Assembly (NCBI GenBank): GCA_946479015.1
Contig: CAMLEQ010000185.1
Span: 1 to 7,313, forward strand
From: an uncultured Gemmatimonadota bacterium
GTDB taxonomy: Bacteria > Gemmatimonadota > Gemmatimonadetes > Gemmatimonadales > Gemmatimonadaceae
Direction of reading: 5' to 3'
Length of the DNA stretch: 7,313 bases
A program made the position numbers and the translations under genes. Positions 1 to 6,717 of the stretch are shown here, piece by piece. The notes under the pieces were generated by a model that was not told where the DNA came from, did not search any database, and was given only the letters and a program-made list of their open reading frames with translations. Position 1 is the stretch's first letter, and every line of letters begins with the position of its first letter.

Positions 1-2067
1 GAGCTCTGTCTGTTCGCGCACGCCGACGACGCGCGGGAGAGCCACCGCGTGTGGATGGTGGAGCGCAGCGACCAGATCTGGCATTGCTACCTTCCCGACG
101 TTCGCCCCGGACAGCTGTACGGCTACCGCGTGTACGGGCCGTACGACCCGGAGAACGGCCAGCGCTTCAACCCGCACTGCCTCCTCATCGACCCGTACGC
201 GAAGGCGATCAGCGGCACCATCAAATGGAGCAACGCGCTGTTCGCCTACCAGGTGGGCTCGCCGCGCGAGGACCTGGAGAAGAGCCGTACCGACAGCGCG
301 GCGGGGATGCCGAAGTGCGTCGTCGTGGACAGCGCGTTCACGTGGGCCGACGACCGCCCGCCGCGCACGCCGTGGAACCGCACGGTGATCTACGAGTGCC
401 ACGTGAAGGGGCTCACCATGCGGCACCCCGGGGTGCCGGAGCACCTGCGCGGCACCTACCTCGCGCTCGCCTCCGATCCGATCATCGATCACTTCCAGTC
501 GCTCGGCGTCACCGCCGTCGAGCTGCTGCCGGTGCACCACTTCGCCGTGGACCGCCACCTCGCCGAGCGCGGGCTCACGAACTACTGGGGGTACAACTCC
601 ATCGGATTCCTCGCCCCCGACGTGCGCTACGCCGCGAGCGGCGGGCTCGGGCAGCAGGTGGGGGAGTTCAAGTCGATGGTCAAGACGCTCCACTCGGCGG
701 GGATCGAGGTGATCCTCGATGTGGTGTACAACCACACCGCCGAAGGGAACCACCTCGGCCCCACGCTCTCCCTCCGCGGCATCGACAACGCCGCCTACTA
801 CCGCCTCGATCCCGAGAACCCGCGCCTCTACGTGGACTTCACCGGGTGCGGCAACTCGCTGAACATGCAGCACCCGCGGACGATCCAGCTCATCATGGAC
901 TCGCTCCGCTACTGGGTGACGGAGATGCACGTGGACGGCTTCCGCTTCGACCTCGCGCCGGTGCTCGCGCGCGAGCTGTTCGAGGTGAACCGGCTGAGCG
1001 CGTTCTTCGACATCATCCACCAGGACCCCGTCCTGTCGCGCGTGAAGCTCATCGCCGAGCCGTGGGACATCGGCCCCGGCGGCTACCAGGTGGGGAACTT
1101 CCCCATCGGCTGGGCCGAGTGGAACGGGAAGTACCGCGACGACGTGCGGCGCTTCTGGCGCGGCGACAAGGGGATCGTGAACGTGCTGGCGAGCCGCCTC
1201 TCCGGGAGCAGCGACATCTACCAGTGGAGCAACCGGGCGCCGTACGCGAGCATCAACTTCGTGACCGCGCACGACGGGTACACGCTGCGCGACCTCGTGA
1301 GCTACGAGCGGAAGCACAACGAGGCGAACGGGGAGGAGAACCGCGACGGGCACGACGACAACATCAGCCGCAACTGGGGGGTGGAGGGGCCCACCGACGA
1401 TCCCGCCATCCTCCGCCGCCGCGACCTCGTGGCGCGCGACTTCATGGCGACGCTGGCGTTCTCGCAGGGCGTGCCGATGATCTCGCACGGCGACGAGATG
1501 CTGCGCACGCAGCAGGGGAACAACAACGCCTACGCGCAGGACAACGAGCTGTCGTGGCTGAACTGGAATCTCACCAGCCGGCAGCGGGCGATGCTCGAGT
1601 TCACGCGGCGCATGTTCGCGGTGCGCCGCGAGAACCCCGTGCTGCGCCGGCGCGGCTTCTTCCGCGGGCAGGCGGTGAACGCGGAGGGGGCCAAGGACCT
1701 GTCGTGGATCCGCGCCGACGGCGGGGAGATGACCGAGGCCGACTGGCACGACGCGGAGAGTCACGCGCTGGGGATGCTCATCCACGGCGAGGCGGCGGAC
1801 GAGATCGACGACCGGGGACGGCCGATCCTCGGCGACACGCTCCTCCTGCTGGTGAACAACCTGGAGGGGGAGCAGCCGTTCGTGCTCCCGGCGATGGAGC
1901 ACGCGGGGGAGTGGGAGGTGCTGGTGAACACGGCGGCGGAGCCGTGTCACGGTCCGGCCGGCTCTGCCGTGACGGTGGCGCCCTTTTCGCTGATCCTTCT
2001 GCGCCACGTGCTCGCGCAGCCCACGGAGGAGGCGCGAGAACCGCAGCCCACAGGGGAGCCTGAATGA
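1..2067 (+). CDS. glgX: Glycogen debranching enzyme GlgX/TreX (5' end missing)
   Basis: This enzyme hydrolyses alpha-1,6 branch points of glycogen or limit dextrins in the cytoplasm and releases linear maltooligosaccharides. The frame is open from base 1 (it reads ELCLFAHADDARESHRVW), so the true start lies upstream and probably about 20-40 residues are missing; the GTG at 49 is internal. Visible codons 1 to about 110 are the end of a CBM48 domain, with the family stretch YLPDVRPGQLYGYRVYGPYD. The GH13 (subfamily 11 type) barrel follows. It contains DVVYNH at codons 240-245, the nucleophile Asp317 in GFRFDLA, the acid/base Glu353 in LIAEPWD, and the third acid Asp425 in TAHDGYTLRD. A beta-sandwich C-domain with GDTLLLLVNN follows, then a short polar tail rich in E and P. 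The stop overlaps the glgB start by 4 bp, so the two are probably co-transcribed and translationally coupled. Because treY lies downstream, a TreX role feeding trehalose synthesis is also possible; sequence alone does not separate GlgX from TreX. The family call is very secure. Confidence 0.96.
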   Translation, partial: ELCLFAHADDARESHRVWMVERSDQIWHCYLPDVRPGQLYGYRVYGPYDPENGQRFNPHCLLIDPYAKAISGTIKWSNALFAYQVGSPREDLEKSRTDSAAGMPKCVVVDSAFTWADDRPPRTPWNRTVIYECHVKGLTMRHPGVPEHLRGTYLALASDPIIDHFQSLGVTAVELLPVHHFAVDRHLAERGLTNYWGYNSIGFLAPDVRYAASGGLGQQVGEFKSMVKTLHSAGIEVILDVVYNHTAEGNHLGPTLSLRGIDNAAYYRLDPENPRLYVDFTGCGNSLNMQHPRTIQLIMDSLRYWVTEMHVDGFRFDLAPVLARELFEVNRLSAFFDIIHQDPVLSRVKLIAEPWDIGPGGYQVGNFPIGWAEWNGKYRDDVRRFWRGDKGIVNVLASRLSGSSDIYQWSNRAPYASINFVTAHDGYTLRDLVSYERKHNEANGEENRDGHDDNISRNWGVEGPTDDPAILRRRDLVARDFMATLAFSQGVPMISHGDEMLRTQQGNNNAYAQDNELSWLNWNLTSRQRAMLEFTRRMFAVRRENPVLRRRGFFRGQAVNAEGAKDLSWIRADGGEMTEADWHDAESHALGMLIHGEAADEIDDRGRPILGDTLLLLVNNLEGEQPFVLPAMEHAGEWEVLVNTAAEPCHGPAGSAVTVAPFSLILLRHVLAQPTEEAREPQPTGEPE
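2052..2058 (+). promoter_or_regulatory. Ribosome binding site of glgB
   Basis: The purine run AGGGGAG lies five bases before the glgB ATG at 2064, inside the last codons of glgX. It is the only Shine-Dalgarno-like site in the window at good spacing from a gene start. It supports ATG 2064 over the in-frame ATG at 2118. Confidence 0.6.
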
Positions 2068-4307
2068 CATCATCGAGTGGACGTGGAGGAGCGGCGGCGC
2101 CGGCGGCGCCGTCCACGATGCCGGCGCTCGACCGGCAGGAGGTGGAACGACTGGTGCGCGGCGAGCACGCCGATCCGCACCGCATCCTCGGCGCCCATCC
2201 GGCGCGCGTGGGGGGAGAGGACGGCGTGGTGGTGCGCGCGATGCACCCCGACGCGGTCGCGGTGCAGTGCGTCCTCGAGGATGGCCGCACCATCGCGATG
2301 CGCGACGTCATCCCCGGCGTCTTCCAGACGTTCATCGCCAGCGCCGCGCTCCCGCTGCGCTACCACCTCGTCTTCCGATTTCCCGATGGCGCCACATGGG
2401 AGCGCGGCGATCCCTACCGCTTCCTCCCCACCGTGGGCGAGCTGGATCTCCACCTGTTCGCCGAGGGAAAGCACCACCGGTTGTGGGAGGTGATGGGAGC
2501 GCACCGGCGCGAGATCGACGGCGAGATGGGCGTGTCGTTCGCCGTCTGGGCGCCGAACGCGCGGCGCGTGAGCCTGGTGGGCGACTTCGACGGCTGGGAT
2601 GGGCGCCTCCTCCCCATGCGCACGCTCGGCGCGAGCGGCGTGTGGGAGCTGTTCGTCCCCGGCATCGAGCCTGGCGCGCTGTACAAGTACGAGATCCTCA
2701 CGCGCGAGGGCGTGCCGCGGCTGAAGACCGATCCCTTCGCGCAGGCCATGGAGGCGCCCCCCGGCACCGCGTCGCGCGTGGTGCCCGAGGACGGCTACGA
2801 GTGGCACGACGCCGACTGGCTCGAGTCGCGCGCGCAGCGCGATCTCGCGAGATCGCCGATGCTCATCTACGAGGTGCACCTCGGCTCGTGGGCGCGCGTC
2901 CCCGAGGAGGGGAACCGGCCACTCGGCTACCGCGAGATCGCGCCGCGCCTCGTGGAGCACGTGAAGAGCCTCGGCTACACGCACGTCGAGCTCCTCCCCA
3001 TCATGGAGCACCCGTTCACCGGATCGTGGGGATACCAGGTGACGGGCTACTACGCCCCCACCGCGCGCTACGGCTCACCCGACGACTTCCGCTTCTTCGT
3101 GGACACGTGCCACCAGGCCGGGATCGGCGTGATCCTCGACTGGGTTCCCGCGCACTTTCCCAAGGACGACTTCGCGCTCCGTCGCTTCGACGGCACCGCG
3201 CTGTTCGAGCACGCCGACCCGCGTCTCGGCGAGCACCCCGATTGGGGGACGCTCATCTTCAACTACGGGCGCAACGAGGTCCGCAACTTCCTCGTCGCCA
3301 ACGCGCTCTACTGGGTGGAGGAGTTCCACGCCGACGGACTGCGCGTGGACGCGGTGGCGTCGATGCTGTACCTCGACTACAGCCGCAACGCGGGGGAGTG
3401 GCTCCGCAACCGGTACGGCGGACGCGAGAACCTCGAGGCGATCGACTTCCTGCGCGAGACCAACCGCCTCGTGCGCGACGAGGCGCCGGGGGCGTGCACC
3501 ATCGCCGAGGAGTCCACAGCGTGGCCGGGGGTCACCGCGCCGCCGGAGCAGGGAGGGCTCGGCTTCACCTTCAAGTGGAACATGGGGTGGATGCACGACA
3601 CCCTCGAGTACTTCGCGCTCGACCCCATCTACCGCTCGCACCACCAGGGGCAGCTCACCTTCTCGATGATCTACGAGTACAGCGAGCGCTTCATCATGCC
3701 CCTCTCGCACGACGAGGTGGTGCACCTCAAGCGGTCGCTGCTCGAGAAGATGCCCGGGGATGCGTGGCAGAAGATGGCCAACCTGCGCCTGCTCCTCACG
3801 TACATGTACACGCGTCCGGGGAAGAAGCTGCTGTTCATGGGCACCGAGCTGGCGCCGTTGAACGAGTGGAACCACGACACGAGCCTCGACTGGCACCTGC
3901 GCGAGGACCCCATGCACGCGCGCTTCGAGCAGTTCATGCGCCGGTTGGGGACGCTCTACCGCATGCACCCCGCGCTCTGGCGCGAGGACTACGATCCGCA
4001 CGGCTTCCAGTGGATCGACGTGGCCGACGTCGCGAACTCGGTGCTCTCCTACGTGCGCCGCGCGGAGGACGAGCACCTGGTGGTGGTGCTGAACATGACC
4101 CCCGTGCCGCGCGAGCACTACCGCATCGGCGTCCCCGCGCGCGGCACGTACGCGGAGCTGTTCTCGAGCGACGACGAGCGCTTCGGCGGCTCCGCCGTCC
4201 AGCGCGTCCCGGCGGTGGCGACGGAGAACGCGCCGTTCCATGGGTACGAGCAGTCGATCGAGCTCACGCTGCCGCCACTGGGGGGGATCGTGCTGGGGTT
4301 GCGGTGA
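2064..4307 (+). CDS. glgB: 1,4-alpha-glucan branching enzyme GlgB
   Basis: This enzyme cuts an alpha-1,4 glucan chain and transfers it to a 6-hydroxyl, creating the alpha-1,6 branches of glycogen. The 747-residue product is complete and close to the usual length of the long (two N-domain) GlgB form; E. coli GlgB is 728. An N1 module covers about residues 22-135, with DPHRILGAHP at 37-46. A CBM48 N2 module starts near 155 (MGVSFAVWAPNA, then GDFDGWD). The GH13 (subfamily 9 type) barrel carries DWVPAH at 359-364, nucleophile Asp429 in GLRVDAVASM, acid/base Glu482 in IAEESTAWPG, and Asp550 in LSHDEVVH. The 53- and 68-residue spacings between these acids equal those I recall for the E. coli enzyme. 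The all-beta C-domain ends with LPPLGGIVLGLR. Residues 6-18 are a Gly/Ala/Pro-rich leader outside the family fold, so the ATG at 2118 is an alternative start; the RBS and ATGA overlap favour 2064. GlgB opposes GlgX chemically while being coupled to it. Confidence 0.98.
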   Translation: MTSSSGRGGAAAPAAPSTMPALDRQEVERLVRGEHADPHRILGAHPARVGGEDGVVVRAMHPDAVAVQCVLEDGRTIAMRDVIPGVFQTFIASAALPLRYHLVFRFPDGATWERGDPYRFLPTVGELDLHLFAEGKHHRLWEVMGAHRREIDGEMGVSFAVWAPNARRVSLVGDFDGWDGRLLPMRTLGASGVWELFVPGIEPGALYKYEILTREGVPRLKTDPFAQAMEAPPGTASRVVPEDGYEWHDADWLESRAQRDLARSPMLIYEVHLGSWARVPEEGNRPLGYREIAPRLVEHVKSLGYTHVELLPIMEHPFTGSWGYQVTGYYAPTARYGSPDDFRFFVDTCHQAGIGVILDWVPAHFPKDDFALRRFDGTALFEHADPRLGEHPDWGTLIFNYGRNEVRNFLVANALYWVEEFHADGLRVDAVASMLYLDYSRNAGEWLRNRYGGRENLEAIDFLRETNRLVRDEAPGACTIAEESTAWPGVTAPPEQGGLGFTFKWNMGWMHDTLEYFALDPIYRSHHQGQLTFSMIYEYSERFIMPLSHDEVVHLKRSLLEKMPGDAWQKMANLRLLLTYMYTRPGKKLLFMGTELAPLNEWNHDTSLDWHLREDPMHARFEQFMRRLGTLYRMHPALWREDYDPHGFQWIDVADVANSVLSYVRRAEDEHLVVVLNMTPVPREHYRIGVPARGTYAELFSSDDERFGGSAVQRVPAVATENAPFHGYEQSIELTLPPLGGIVLGLR

Positions 4308-4312
4308 GGTGG

Positions 4313-4366
4313 GTTTCTGGGGCCTGGTGGATGGACCACGTTTCTGGGACATGGTGGCGAGACCAC
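4313..4366. repeat. 27-bp near-tandem duplication after glgB
   Basis: Two adjacent 27-bp units (4313-4339 and 4340-4366) match at 22 of 27 positions by eye. Each starts with GTTTCTGGG and ends with GACCAC or ACCAC, with GGTGG in the middle. Each unit can form a small stem of its own: GTGG with CCAC in unit 1, and GGTGG (4353-4357) with CCACC (4363-4367) in unit 2. The array begins six bases after the glgB stop. The end of unit 2 merges into the left arm of the following palindrome. No function is recognised. Confidence 0.8.
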
Positions 4367-4531
4367 CGAAGAACGCGTGTGGCGTGTGGGGAACTGACGG
4401 GATGAGGAGGGAGGTACGGCGCGTGTAGGGCGGGATGTAGAGAGAGTCCGCCTACACACGAACCTACTCTCGCCGTACCTCCCTCCTCTTTCCGTCAGTT
4501 CCCCACACGCGACACGCGTCTTTCGGTGGTC
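4361..4531. repeat. Long inverted repeat with 61-nt arms between glgB and malQ
   Basis: The left arm 4361-4421 is the reverse complement of the right arm 4471-4531 at 56 of 61 positions by eye. The mismatches fall near 4371, 4372, 4381, 4401 and 4403. The 49-nt loop (4422-4470) contains a second stem: 4423-4433 pairs with 4448-4457 apart from one bulged G, leaving an apex of about 14 nt at 4434-4447. Beyond the arms, a 13-bp palindrome, CGGTGG-T-CCACCG, sits at 4524-4536. As RNA this would be a very stable hairpin. No U-run follows it, so it is not a classical intrinsic terminator, although it could still protect the glgB mRNA 3' end or hinder read-through. It could equally be two copies of one repeat inserted in opposite orientation. 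No transposase gene and no obvious target duplication are present. Confidence 0.9.
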
Positions 4532-4560
4532 CACCGACTCCACACTACTATCTCCAACCC

Positions 4561-6717
4561 ATGCCTTCCGTCGCTCCTCGCCTGCAGTCGCTCGCCTCTC
4601 GCCTCGGCATCCTGCCCGGCTACATCGACCAGGCCGGCAAGCGTCGCGTGACGTCGAACGAGACGCGCGTGGCGCTGATCGCGGCCATGGGGTACGACGC
4701 GTCGAGCGAGGCGCTGGCGGAGCAGGCGCTGCGGGGGATCGAGGAGCGCGACCGGCGGCGCGTGATGGCGCCCGTGCGCGTGCTGCACGACGAGGAGGCA
4801 TGGCACCGCACCATCGAGTTCCGCATCCCCGGTCACTGGGAGCTGCGCGCGGGGACGCGCGTGGAGTGGCGGTGCGAGCTGCGCGCCGAGGACGGCACCA
4901 CGGCGATCCACCAGGGCGTGGCGGAGCGCGGCGCGGGGGAGGTGGTGGATGTGGGGCTCGCGCCGCTGATCGCGCCGGGGCATCACGCGCTCCGCCTCGA
5001 GCTCGTCGCCGGATCGCGGCGCACCACCGCCGAGCAGTTGCTCATCGTCACGCCGGCGTCGTGCATGCTCCCGTCGCACCGCTCGTTCGGGATCGTCGCG
5101 AACCTGTACAGCATCCGCAGCGCGCGGAACTGGGGGGTGGGGAACCTCGGCGACCTCGCGACGCTCGCCGAGTGGAGCGCGTCGCGCGGCGCGGCGTTCG
5201 TGGGGGTGAACCCGCTGCACGCGCTGCGCAACATGGGACACGACGTCTCCCCGTACTCCCCGGTGAGCCGCCTCTACCGCAACGAGATCTACCTCGACGT
5301 GGAGGCGATCCCGGAGCTCGCCGAGTCCGGCGAGGCGCGCGCGCTCCTCGAGCGCGACGACGTGCGCGCCGAGCTCGCGCGGCTGCGCGAGAGCGCTCGC
5401 GTGGAGTACGGGCGCATCGCCCGGCTCGCGGGCCCCGTGCTGCGCGCCCTCCACCGCACCTTCGCCGCGATCCATCGCGATGCCGACGACGCGCGCGGTC
5501 GCGCCTACGCGCGCTGGGTGGAGGGGGAGGGAGACGCGCTCGGGGCGTACGCCACCTTCCGCGCGCTCGAGGAGCACTTCACGCGCGAGGGGGAGCACCC
5601 GCCGCGGTGGCGCGACTGGCCGGCGCCGTACCGCACCCCCGCCTCCCCCGAGGTCGCGGCCTTTCGCCAGTCGCACCGCGAGGAGATCGACTTCCATCGC
5701 TGGCTGCAGTTCGAGCTCGACCGGCAGCTCGGCGAGGCCGCGCGTCGCGGACGCGATGCGGGGCTCTCCATCGGCATCTATCAGGACCTGGCCATCGGCA
5801 CCGCGCCGGGTGGCAGCGACAGCTGGGCGTACCAGCCGTTGTTCGCGAAGGGGGTGAGCATCGGCGCCCCGCCCGACGACTACTCGGCCACGGGGCAGGT
5901 GTGGGGACTTCCTCCGCTCGACCCGCACCGGCTGTACGAGGACCGCTACGCGTACTGGAGCTCCCTCGTGCGCGCGGCGCTCCGCCACGCCGGCGCGCTG
6001 CGCATCGACCACGTGCTCGGGCTCTTCCGTCAGTTCTGGGTGCCCGAGGGGCGCACCGGAGAGGAGGGCGCGTACGTGCGCTTCCCCACCAACGACCTGT
6101 TCGGGATCCTCGCCCTCGAGAGCGCGCGTCACCGCGCGGTGATCGTCGGCGAGGACCTCGGCACCATCCCCCCGGAGGTGCCGGGGACGCTCAAGCGCTG
6201 GGGGGTGCTCGGCTCGCGCGTGATGCTCTTCGAGCGCGAGGAGACCGGCGCGTTCCGCGCCGCGGGGAGCTACGAGCCGTACTCGCTCGCCACCGCCGAC
6301 ACGCACGACATGGCGCCGCTGGCCGGCTTCTGGCAGGAGCGCGACATCGAGCTCGGACGCGAGGTGGGGGTGATCTCGACCGATGTCGAGGAGCGCGCGG
6401 CGCGCGTGGCGCGCGATCGCGACCGGAAGGCGCTGCTCGCCCGGCTCGCCGCCGACGGCGCGCTCGACGGCGCCGCCGAGCCCGGCGGCCCCGCGCTGCG
6501 CGGCGCGGTGCACCGCTTCCTCTGCTCCACCCCCGCGCTCCTCGTCGGGATCGCGCTCGACGACATCACCGGCGAGGTCGATCCCGTGAACATCCCCGGG
6601 ATCGGCGCCGACCGCTTCCCGAGCTGGACGCGGCGCATGCGCACGTCGCTCGAGTCACTGCGCGGTGACCCCGACGTGGACGCGGCCCTCGACTGCGAGC
6701 GACGCGACGCGCCATGA
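4561..6717 (+). CDS. malQ: 4-alpha-glucanotransferase (amylomaltase) MalQ
   Basis: This GH77 enzyme transfers alpha-1,4 glucan segments between maltooligosaccharides, lengthening some chains and releasing glucose or short ones. The 718 residues match the long E. coli-type form (about 690-700) and not the 500-residue Thermus form. Residues 1 to about 75 are a helical N-terminal module (RLGILPGYIDQAGKRRVTSN). Residues about 80-165 look like the MalQ beta-sandwich. The catalytic barrel starts near 170. Family motifs are SPYSPVSRLYRNEIYLDVE, YQDLAIGTAPGGSDSW and GQVWGLPPLDP. The nucleophile is Asp483 in LRIDHVLGLF, the acid/base Glu531 in VGEDLGTIPPEV, and the third acid Asp583 in ADTHDMAPLAGFW. 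No Shine-Dalgarno motif precedes ATG 4561; the 29 bases before it are pyrimidine-rich. The start is chosen because the N-terminal module begins there and no in-frame ATG or GTG lies in those bases. The stop overlaps the treY start by 4 bp. Near treY, MalQ may rebuild chains long enough for TreY from short GlgX products (inference). Confidence 0.97.
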   Translation: MPSVAPRLQSLASRLGILPGYIDQAGKRRVTSNETRVALIAAMGYDASSEALAEQALRGIEERDRRRVMAPVRVLHDEEAWHRTIEFRIPGHWELRAGTRVEWRCELRAEDGTTAIHQGVAERGAGEVVDVGLAPLIAPGHHALRLELVAGSRRTTAEQLLIVTPASCMLPSHRSFGIVANLYSIRSARNWGVGNLGDLATLAEWSASRGAAFVGVNPLHALRNMGHDVSPYSPVSRLYRNEIYLDVEAIPELAESGEARALLERDDVRAELARLRESARVEYGRIARLAGPVLRALHRTFAAIHRDADDARGRAYARWVEGEGDALGAYATFRALEEHFTREGEHPPRWRDWPAPYRTPASPEVAAFRQSHREEIDFHRWLQFELDRQLGEAARRGRDAGLSIGIYQDLAIGTAPGGSDSWAYQPLFAKGVSIGAPPDDYSATGQVWGLPPLDPHRLYEDRYAYWSSLVRAALRHAGALRIDHVLGLFRQFWVPEGRTGEEGAYVRFPTNDLFGILALESARHRAVIVGEDLGTIPPEVPGTLKRWGVLGSRVMLFEREETGAFRAAGSYEPYSLATADTHDMAPLAGFWQERDIELGREVGVISTDVEERAARVARDRDRKALLARLAADGALDGAAEPGGPALRGAVHRFLCSTPALLVGIALDDITGEVDPVNIPGIGADRFPSWTRRMRTSLESLRGDPDVDAALDCERRDAP

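Noticed and set aside
49..51. GTG at 49 as the true start of glgX
   Set aside because: The frame is open to base 1, and the preceding codons read ELCLFAHADDARESHR, which fits the GlgX CBM48 domain. The gene therefore starts before the window.
51..2063. Second long plus-strand frame overlapping glgX
   Set aside because: The translation is Arg/Pro/Ala/His-rich low-complexity sequence, while the other frame gives an intact GlgX. It is a compositional shadow.
3075..4352. Minus-strand open frame opposite glgB, plus a similar one at 2070-3011
   Set aside because: Compositional shadows of glgB with no domain signal and no start context.
2267..4405. Plus-strand frame inside glgB running into the intergenic repeats
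   Set aside because: It is an out-of-frame shadow of glgB; its tail only reads through the 27-bp repeat and the left arm. There is no independent sign of translation.
4240..4428. Short plus-strand open frame spanning the end of glgB and the repeats
   Set aside because: No ribosome binding site, no known motif, and most of it is repeat DNA or glgB in another frame.
4361..4560. Classical intrinsic terminator for glgB
   Set aside because: The hairpin is strong, but no T-run follows the right arm (the bases after it are GACTCCACAC-like), and the arms are much longer than usual. Termination or 3'-end protection remains possible but is not shown.
4308..4560. Insertion sequence or CRISPR array
   Set aside because: There is no transposase frame, no clear target-site duplication, and no regularly spaced repeats with distinct spacers. 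There are only two adjacent 27-bp units and one inverted pair.
4495..6513. Long minus-strand open frame (about 670 codons) opposite malQ
   Set aside because: It is rich in Arg, Ala, His and Val with no recognisable domain and lies opposite malQ, which has clear family motifs and a full catalytic triad. Such antisense frames are expected when third codon positions are mostly G or C.
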